From Trichodesmium sp002260545 (GTDB lineage Bacteria > Cyanobacteriota > Cyanobacteriia > Cyanobacteriales > Microcoleaceae), in the NCBI RefSeq assembly GCF_050016015.1, contig NZ_JBNHEQ010000071.1, positions 4,949-68,948 of the forward strand: DNA of 64,000 nt, written 5' to 3'. Below the pieces are notes generated by a model. It worked only from the letters and a program-made list of their open reading frames with translations. It ran no database searches and was not told where the DNA came from. Below, piece by piece: positions 58,050 through 64,000 of the stretch (position 1 is the stretch's first letter; each line of letters starts with the position of its first letter). The translations under genes were made by a program, and so were the position numbers.

Positions 58050-59747
58050 ATGAATAGAAAAATCAACCTAGATATTTTCAAAAAACGTCGTGGTAAAACA
58101 AAAAAAAGGATACTTTTATGCTTAGGTTCCCTACTATTAGGAACTATTCCCTTTTTATTAACAACTTTCTCAGCCAAAGCAGCAGAACAAGTTTATTTGA
58201 ATTACGGTATTTTCAGAATAGGAGTCTCTTTAGGTGCTTTAGAAAATTATGCTGAAACAGGTAAAGTTGATGAAGAATTAAAACTTTATCTCCTATTTAT
58301 AAATGTAGAAAATCAAGAAAAATTGCGAAACATCCTGAATTTTCAACTCAAGATTAATCCCAGACAACTGACTCAAGGTTTATATTCTCAAATGGGAGAA
58401 AATTTACTGAATTATTTGGGAGAAATGATTCAGGTAGATGGTACAAATGGTGGTGTTGCTATTCGAGAAGCTTTAATCACGACTGCTGAATCTCAAGATT
58501 TTACCCCCATAAATTTATTAAAGAATTTTTCTGGTCAAATTCAGTTTGACATACTTAAAATTCTGGCAACTAAGAGAGAATTTGTTAGCTTGATCCAAGA
58601 TACAGAAAAACTGCTACTAGAAGTTAACCAACTGACATTAACTGCTGCTAATACTGAACCAAAAGTAAATTTTTCCAGATTGCCAGATTTACGCCAACCA
58701 GGAAATTTTTATTTCTATCAAGAGACTCTTAAACTGTACGATAAAAGTCGCCAACGCCAATTTATTGTTAATCTTTATTTACCTGATAATCTACCAAAAA
58801 ATCAAACTATGCCAGTAGTAATTCTTTCTCCTGGTTTAGCTGCAAAACTTAGTCAATGGCAACATTTAGCAAAACATTTAGCTTCTTATGGTTTTGCTGT
58901 GGCAAAAGTACAACATCCAGGGAGTGATTTTAATCATTTTCAAGCTTTTCTGGATGGGGAAGAAAAAGATATATTTCAACTCCAAGAATTTATTAACAGA
59001 CCTCTAGATATTAGTTATTTATTAGATGAGTTAGAACTGCGAAATAAATCTCAATTCCAAGGAAGGCTCAATCTAAAAAATGTGGGAATGGCTGGTCAAT
59101 CTTTTGGTGCTTATACAGCTTTAGCTTTGGCTGGAGCAAAAATTAATTTTGAACAACTAAAACAAGATTGTTTGCCACAGATTAAATCTTTAAATCCTTC
59201 CTTATTTTTACAATGTCGTGCTTTGGAATTGCCTCAAAAAAATTATCAAAATTATAATTTTCGCGATGAAAGAATTAAGTCAGTATTAGTTATGGACCCA
59301 GTGAATGGGAGTATATTTGGTCAGTCAGGTTTTAGTAATATTAATATACCGATTTTGTGGGTTGCTGGTAGTGAAGATCAATTAACTCCGGTAGTAAGAG
59401 AACAGGTTTATCCTTTTACTTGGTTGCCAGTAAAAGAGAAGTATTTTATGTTGACAAAAGGTGCTAAACATCTGGATTTTAATGTGACTGCTATTCAGGA
59501 TGTAGAATCTGTAGATGATGACTCTTTAAATCAGTTAGTTAGTGCAAGTTCTCCTGTGATTAAGTCTTATATTAATGCTTTGGGTTTGGCATTTTTTCAG
59601 ATGTATGTGAGGAATGATTCTGATTATTTCAATTATTTAGGTTCTTCTTATGCTTTAGCTATTAGTGAGGAACCCTATACTTTGGGTTTTTTGTCTACTT
59701 TAACTGTAGAAAAATTAGCTCAACTTTTTGCTAGAAATAACGAGTAA
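58050..59747 (+). CDS. Alpha/beta hydrolase with DUF1400-like N-terminus, paralogue of the 54104 gene
   Basis: 565 residues. Signal/anchor at 21-46 (ILLCLGSLLLGTIPFLL), DUF1400-like region to about 190 (FRIGVSLGALENYAETGKV, a motif shared with the 54104 gene), hydrolase core with ILSPGLAAKLSQW, nucleophile GQSFGA (Ser351), GSEDQLTPVVREQVYPF (Asp) and GAKHLDFN (His). Ends just after the hydrolase (TLTVEKLAQLF) with no binding domain. Exported esterase/lipase-like; substrate unknown. Confidence 0.88.
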   Translation: MNRKINLDIFKKRRGKTKKRILLCLGSLLLGTIPFLLTTFSAKAAEQVYLNYGIFRIGVSLGALENYAETGKVDEELKLYLLFINVENQEKLRNILNFQLKINPRQLTQGLYSQMGENLLNYLGEMIQVDGTNGGVAIREALITTAESQDFTPINLLKNFSGQIQFDILKILATKREFVSLIQDTEKLLLEVNQLTLTAANTEPKVNFSRLPDLRQPGNFYFYQETLKLYDKSRQRQFIVNLYLPDNLPKNQTMPVVILSPGLAAKLSQWQHLAKHLASYGFAVAKVQHPGSDFNHFQAFLDGEEKDIFQLQEFINRPLDISYLLDELELRNKSQFQGRLNLKNVGMAGQSFGAYTALALAGAKINFEQLKQDCLPQIKSLNPSLFLQCRALELPQKNYQNYNFRDERIKSVLVMDPVNGSIFGQSGFSNINIPILWVAGSEDQLTPVVREQVYPFTWLPVKEKYFMLTKGAKHLDFNVTAIQDVESVDDDSLNQLVSASSPVIKSYINALGLAFFQMYVRNDSDYFNYLGSSYALAISEEPYTLGFLSTLTVEKLAQLFARNNE

Positions 59748-59923
59748 TTCCAGGGGTGAAAAAATTTGTCTACAAATAGTATCGGCAAGGAAGAATGCTT
59801 TAGTTATCTAGTAGAGATAAGAAGGCTTAAAATCAGGAAAATCCTTATTTCCCAATACTATATAAATTTCTTCTATTTTGTAACCATAATTTCAAATCAA
59901 TTCCTGTAGTTGGATTTATAGAA

Positions 59924-60150
59924 TTAGGGCTTGCTGATTAAAGATAAAAGCCTTAATAGATAATTTTTTTAGCCTTTTTTGGTCTGGAAAAAGTACGAAA
60001 TTTTAGGTCATTTAGGTTCAAAAAATTAGCATTTTTGGCTCAATATTACAGGAAAATTAAGGGATAATTCCTCCCACTACCTCCTCGCTCCCATACCCAT
60101 TTATCCTGACTCCTACCCCTACTAAAAGACTTTATTCAGCAAACCCTAAT
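59924..60150. repeat. Interspersed element family K, full copy
   Basis: Inverted ends ttagggcttgctgatta and ttattcagcaaaccctaa, 227 bp, AT-rich interior with a ctcccatacc tract. Other parts at 57040-57230, 50690-51068 and near 16050. Confidence 0.65.
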
Positions 60151-60265
60151 TAAAGGTTTTGCTTCCTGAAATTACTTGCCAAACTCCCATAGATCAAGCA
60201 TTTATAGCTTTAGGCAAATTATCATTTATGAGTATGAGCAAAATGGGATTATATCCTATTAGTAT

Positions 60266-60563
60266 TTAGTCTAATTCCAGTCTAACTGCATACTGTCTGA
60301 ATTTCTTGAGAGTTCCTGAATATCCTGAACCAATTCTATATAAATTTAGTCTTTCTTTAATATCCAATCCCCTGACTAATAGTACAATTCGATCATTCAT
60401 ATTTGATATTTTTATCACAGTAGAAGCAGGTGCTAACTACAGAATAGGTTGTACAGTTTTTGGAGAATTTAAAAGATAATATCTCAGGATTTCTAAAGCT
60501 TCTTGTACTCCCTGTTGAAACCAAAAATCTTTCTTTAAATGTGAAATACTTTCCTGAAATTAC
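60266..60563 (-). pseudogene. Unrecognised gene remnant with one in-frame TAG
   Basis: Reads in one frame ESISHLKKDFWFQQGVQEAL, EILRYYLLNSPKTVQPIL, TAG, then STVIKISNMNDRIVLLVRGL, DIKERLNLYRIGSGYSG and ends VRLELD. It looks like real coding sequence; the start is missing (TAA just upstream). Family not recognised. Confidence 0.5.
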
Positions 60564-60772
60564 TTTATACTCAAAGTTTTGAGCTTATAAAATATTACTT
60601 TTAACTTTTAACTTCCGTGAAATGATATTACTATGCTCTACTTACTATTATCATCTAGTCTTAACATTTTCCATAACTCTGACTCTTCAAATTTCTCCTA
60701 TATTAAGGAATAACCTATTTTGTAATTGTTAACTATAATGGTAATAATTAGACTTCTCAACTTATAAAAAAG

Positions 60773-62047
60773 ATGAAATTTCTACCAAGAATTTTTGCTC
60801 TAATATTCCTAGCACTAACTCTGACAAACTGTTCGAGAGAATTATCATCGGAAAAAATTGCCTCTCGACTAGAACCGAGTCTTGTCAAAATCTCCTCTAG
60901 AAATAAACCTGAACATATAACAGGTTTTTTTGTATCTGGAAAAACTGATGTTTGTACTGTAGTAACCACAGCTAACTTTGTCAAAAAAGACGGCGAGACA
61001 ATATTACGAACTAATGATGAAAAAGTCTGGGATATTAGTAGTGTAAAAATATTTCCTAGTAATATTGATTTAGCTTTAGTCACGTTTCAACCAGAGGGCA
61101 AAAAATGCAATTATCCAGTTTTGAAAATAGGTAATTATGAAAATATGAAAATAGGTAGTTCCATCTATATTTCTGGTTTGCCAATGGAGAGTGAGGAGTT
61201 GCTGCCTAAATTTGTTTCTGGTACTGTTTCGAGTTTAGCTCAGTTAGCAGACGGTTATGGAGTTTATTATAAAGTTTTGAATATCGATGGAATGAGTGGA
61301 TCTCCAGTTGTAGATGTTAGGGGTGAGGTTGTAGCAGTTCATGGCATGAGCGATCTAGAAATAATCCAAAGTTTGGAATCAGAAAAAGCAAGTTTGTATG
61401 ACGCACAAAAGGCAACTTTTCAGCAAATTGTTGAAAGGATAGAAACATATGATCGACTTAATACTTTTCACTGGGGTATACCTATTAATTTGTTTCAGGA
61501 GTATCGGGGTAAAGCAGTTCCTCATTATGTACCTCTAGTTTCAGAAGCGGGACTTGATTACACAAAACTGCGCGACTTGTTAGTGGCAGGAAACTGGGAA
61601 GAAGCAGACAAAGAGACAAGCACATTAATACTGAAACTGACAGGTCAGGTGTGGGAGCGATCGGTAGAAAGAGAAGACTTAAATAATTTATCCTGCAAGG
61701 ATTTGAGTACAATTGATAAACTTTGGCTAAAGTATAGTAATGGTCAGTTTGGCTTTTCTGTTCAGCAGAAAATTTATGATAGTGTCAGTGGTGGTTGGTA
61801 CGTTTGGAAAGCTTATCAACTGGGTGGCGCGACAAAAGAATATTACAAAAGATATAAGAGTGCTTTTATAGAGAAAGTGGGTTGGCGCAAAGCAGGTAAA
61901 TGGAATCTGGTTTGGGAATCTGTTAATCCCAATACTCCTTATTTGGGGCATATACCGTTTCGAGCTGTTATGGGTGCTAGTGAGCAGATGCTACCCGCTG
62001 AACGGATCAAGTTGTTCTTTTCTCGCGTAGATGCTTGTAGACTTTAA
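60773..62047 (+). CDS. Trypsin-like (catalytic His replaced) protein fused to GUN4 domain
   Basis: 424 residues. N-terminal signal with a Cys (LALTLTNC, Cys20), a poor lipobox match. Chymotrypsin-fold domain (about 28-225): Asp99 in NIDLALVTF and the GMSGSP nucleophile (Ser175) are present, but the His-bearing motif TAxH reads VVTTANFV (Asn68), so it is probably not an active protease. Residues about 262-385 are a GUN4 domain (DYTKLRDLLVAGNWEEADKE, DLSTIDKLWLKYSNGQFGFS, VGWRKAGKWN); in free GUN4 this binds porphyrins and stimulates Mg-chelatase. A secreted GUN4 with a dead protease partner would be a sensor or binding protein; that is inference. Confidence 0.87.
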   Translation: MKFLPRIFALIFLALTLTNCSRELSSEKIASRLEPSLVKISSRNKPEHITGFFVSGKTDVCTVVTTANFVKKDGETILRTNDEKVWDISSVKIFPSNIDLALVTFQPEGKKCNYPVLKIGNYENMKIGSSIYISGLPMESEELLPKFVSGTVSSLAQLADGYGVYYKVLNIDGMSGSPVVDVRGEVVAVHGMSDLEIIQSLESEKASLYDAQKATFQQIVERIETYDRLNTFHWGIPINLFQEYRGKAVPHYVPLVSEAGLDYTKLRDLLVAGNWEEADKETSTLILKLTGQVWERSVEREDLNNLSCKDLSTIDKLWLKYSNGQFGFSVQQKIYDSVSGGWYVWKAYQLGGATKEYYKRYKSAFIEKVGWRKAGKWNLVWESVNPNTPYLGHIPFRAVMGASEQMLPAERIKLFFSRVDACRL

Positions 62048-62131
62048 CAGATAAACATTTCAGGAATTATTTACCAAAATTTTGAAATATTGTAGGAAAT
62101 AACGGTAAAAATTTCCATGACAAAGTTCTTA

Positions 62132-62258
62132 TATAAAATTCGGATAATTACTATACCTAAGTCATTGCGACTGGAACGGAGTGGAAGGAAGCAATCTCAG
62201 GGCTTTCGCGAGATTGCTTCCTATCGTCGCAATGACAACTGTTCAACCGGATTTTATA
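62132..62258. repeat. Palindromic element family I (gtcattgcgac type)
   Basis: Outer ends tataaaattcgg and ccggattttata; inner gtcattgcgac / gtcgcaatgac and gcaatctc / gagattgc. About 127 bp in the spacer before the TPR gene. Confidence 0.75.
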
Positions 62259-62386
62259 CTATTCTTAATAGTAATTACTGACTACCTAATCATCAAGTAA
62301 TCTGCTTACTCAAAGTTCCATATATTTCTAGTGTCTAGAAATATAATTTCCTCAAAAATTTTAGTTATCAAAAAAGGTGTAAATCT

Positions 62387-63751
62387 ATGGCTTTTCAGAC
62401 TCGAAGGTTATCTTTTTCCAGTTTAGACATTCATATAATTATTAATATGTTTCTTTGTTTATTGATAGCGAGCTTTTTTAATATTAGTTTTGACTTAGAC
62501 GATCAAAGACTATACTGGTCTTTTTATTATCTACACTTCTTGCAGCTTATTGTATCTCAAACAAAAGTAATTTCACAGAAATCTTCAATTTTTGAATCCA
62601 ATAATTTGATAACTAGAATAGTATTTATTTGCCTGGTGATAAGTCTTATGGTATTTGGTGTTATTTTTCCTTGGTTATTAATAATTGGCTTATTCATTTT
62701 TACTGATTACTATATAATGTTGCCGATTCTTTATTCTATAATCGTAGTAATAATATTTCAAATCACTATATTTATTGATAAGGATTCAAGATTATTCCGA
62801 TTAGTTAATTATTTATCAAGATTTGCGGTTAGGAAAATACCAAAAATCATGTCGTTGATTAATTCCATTTTAGGAGCAAAATATTTTCCAGTTCGTTCTT
62901 TATTTGTCTTACTGATTAATACTTCTACACTTGTTAATGTTATTGCTTCTTTATTTGTATCATTAATCTTATCAGTTATTTTGCATGATCCGAATAATCT
63001 GACAGCAGCTAATATCATGCTTTATCTATTAGTATTCTCTATTATTGTCAGTGTAATCATAATTTTTATAGAGATAAAACTCAGCCTCAAAGCCAACAAA
63101 TTATATCGACAAGGGAATGAACTATTCAAACAAGAAACAAAAACATCAAAAATACAAGCAATAGTCATTTTTGAGCAAGCACTACTACTTTATAAAAAAA
63201 CAAACTACCAAATATGGGCAGCCATAAATCTGGATAATATTGGTCTTGTCTACAATGCTCTAGAAGAAAAACAAACTGCACTAGATTACTTCAACCAATC
63301 CCTAAACTTGTTCCAAAAAATGAAAAGTATTTTAGGGGAAGCTATTATTCTGAATAATATTGGTCTCGTCTACGATACTTTAGGAAAAAAACAAACTGCA
63401 CTAGATTACTTCAACCAATCTCTAGACTTATTCCAAAAAATTCCAGATCCAGGGAGTATTGCCAATACTCTCTATAATTTAGCAGTTCTTAGATACAACC
63501 AAGGTAACTTAAATGAAGCATTAACAAAAATCGAATCAGCTATCAATATTATCGAAGAACTTTATACAGAAATTATTCTTACTAATCTCCATCAATCAAA
63601 TTTTACTACAATTCAAAAATACTATCAATTTTACATAGACTTATTAATTACACTTCACAAACAAAACCCCAATCAAGGCTATGACATTAAAGCTTATGAA
63701 GTCAGGGAAAAACTCAAAAATAGAGAGACGAATTTAACCATAAATAGATAG
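62387..63751 (+). CDS. Membrane protein with C-terminal TPR repeats, probably a shortened CHAT-type protein
   Basis: 454 residues. The N-terminal half has about six membrane helices (for example MFLCLLIASFFNISF, IVFICLVISLMVFGVIFPW, FIDKDSRLF follows a helix, SVIIIFIEIKLSL). From about 240: KLYRQGNELFKQ, then three TPR units (IWAAINLDNIGLVYNALEEK, LNNIGLVYDTLGKKQTALDY, LYNLAVLRYNQGNLNEALTK). It ends YYQFYIDLLITLHKQNPNQG and 20 more residues, the point where relatives go on into a CHAT (caspase-like) domain, which is missing. A repeat follows the stop. Function unknown; likely a signalling scaffold. Confidence 0.7.
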   Translation: MAFQTRRLSFSSLDIHIIINMFLCLLIASFFNISFDLDDQRLYWSFYYLHFLQLIVSQTKVISQKSSIFESNNLITRIVFICLVISLMVFGVIFPWLLIIGLFIFTDYYIMLPILYSIIVVIIFQITIFIDKDSRLFRLVNYLSRFAVRKIPKIMSLINSILGAKYFPVRSLFVLLINTSTLVNVIASLFVSLILSVILHDPNNLTAANIMLYLLVFSIIVSVIIIFIEIKLSLKANKLYRQGNELFKQETKTSKIQAIVIFEQALLLYKKTNYQIWAAINLDNIGLVYNALEEKQTALDYFNQSLNLFQKMKSILGEAIILNNIGLVYDTLGKKQTALDYFNQSLDLFQKIPDPGSIANTLYNLAVLRYNQGNLNEALTKIESAINIIEELYTEIILTNLHQSNFTTIQKYYQFYIDLLITLHKQNPNQGYDIKAYEVREKLKNRETNLTINR

Positions 63752-64000
63752 GTGTAAATAAACCTTATATCATATCTGGTTGAATAGTTATAATTAAAGC
63801 TTGTAGTTTAGCTCTGAGCAATTTATACAATTCTGGCTAGAGCTTTACTACAAACAAAAACTTTTTTATTGCTGATTATCTGGATATGATATTATAGCAG
63901 TCGAAGCAAAGATTAATAAATGTCTTAATCCTGAAACCCTTTGAAAGTTTACTATTCCCTATTCCCTATTCCCTATTCCCTATTCCCTATTCCCTATTCC
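63752..64000. repeat. Family B-like ends and CTATTCC heptamer array to the window edge
   Basis: tatcatatctggt (63769) and atctggatatgatat (63882-63893) are inverted; 63951 to the end is (ctattcc)n, at least six units. The array continues past the window. Confidence 0.6.

Overview
The window looks like the chromosome of a filamentous, non-heterocystous marine-type cyanobacterium (Trichodesmium/Okeania/Hydrocoleum-like; genus is inference). Support: cyanobacterial core genes (glnB with the Ser49/Tyr51 T-loop, ilvB, glgP, mnmG, gnd), cyanobacteria-typical families (DUF928, DUF29, GUN4, PEP-CTERM proteins, kinase/ABC-receptor fusions), scattered HIP1 octamers (gcgatcgc), low GC and low coding density (roughly two thirds by my sum). 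Spacers are packed with heptamer tandem repeats, palindromic interspersed repeats and MITE-like elements. Two 100-N gaps (21150-21249, 27612-27711) mark scaffold joins.

Layout. 1-5.7 kb: 5'-truncated conserved gene, a two-gene ParA/ParB-like cassette in which ParA carries an N-terminal PD-(D/E)XK nuclease-like domain, and a TnpB-family gene. 5.9-13 kb: gnd, a small hypothetical gene, a Crp/Fnr regulator and hcp (hybrid cluster protein) with a perfect FNR-type palindrome upstream. 13.6-15.8 kb: an uncharacterised cluster of a membrane-anchored Arf-like GTPase, a membrane protein and a C-terminal-domain protein, the last two possibly joined by frameshifting on an A9 run. 16-18.8 kb: ilvB (with a zinc ribbon tail) and divergent glnB. 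19.2-25 kb: a DNA methyltransferase/Mrr fusion broken by an in-frame TAA, mnmG, an mrr endonuclease, and a DUF29 gene with six in-frame TAA codons but no frameshift. 25-32.4 kb: LamG protein, HTH/repeat protein, small membrane protein, kinase/ABC-receptor fusion, DUF928 protein. 32.6-33.7 kb: an IS5/IS903-type insertion sequence with 9-bp target duplication. 34.7-41.5 kb: ADP-forming acyl-CoA ligase/GNAT fusion and glgP. 42-45 kb: two decayed PEP-CTERM genes, a creatininase-family gene and a kinase fragment. 46.7-50.2 kb: a large GHL10-type glycosidase. 50.3-52.6 kb: a non-autonomous IS-like element and a broken tnpB. 54-64 kb: an alpha/beta-hydrolase fused to an amino-acid-binding domain, its hydrolase-only paralogue, a trypsin-like/GUN4 fusion lacking the catalytic His, and a membrane-TPR protein.

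How it fits together. Metabolic genes (carbon: gnd, glgP, acyl-CoA ligase; nitrogen: glnB, ilvB) are separated by accessory genes for DNA restriction, surface display and signalling. Many genes are broken by nonsense codons rather than deletions, and the pattern in the DUF29 gene is odd enough to re-check. The best candidates for undescribed biology are the nuclease-ParA/ParB-like pair (1.8-4.1 kb), the GTPase cluster with its A9 slippery run (13.6-15.8 kb), and the fusion sensors (hydrolase/SBP and pseudo-protease/GUN4).
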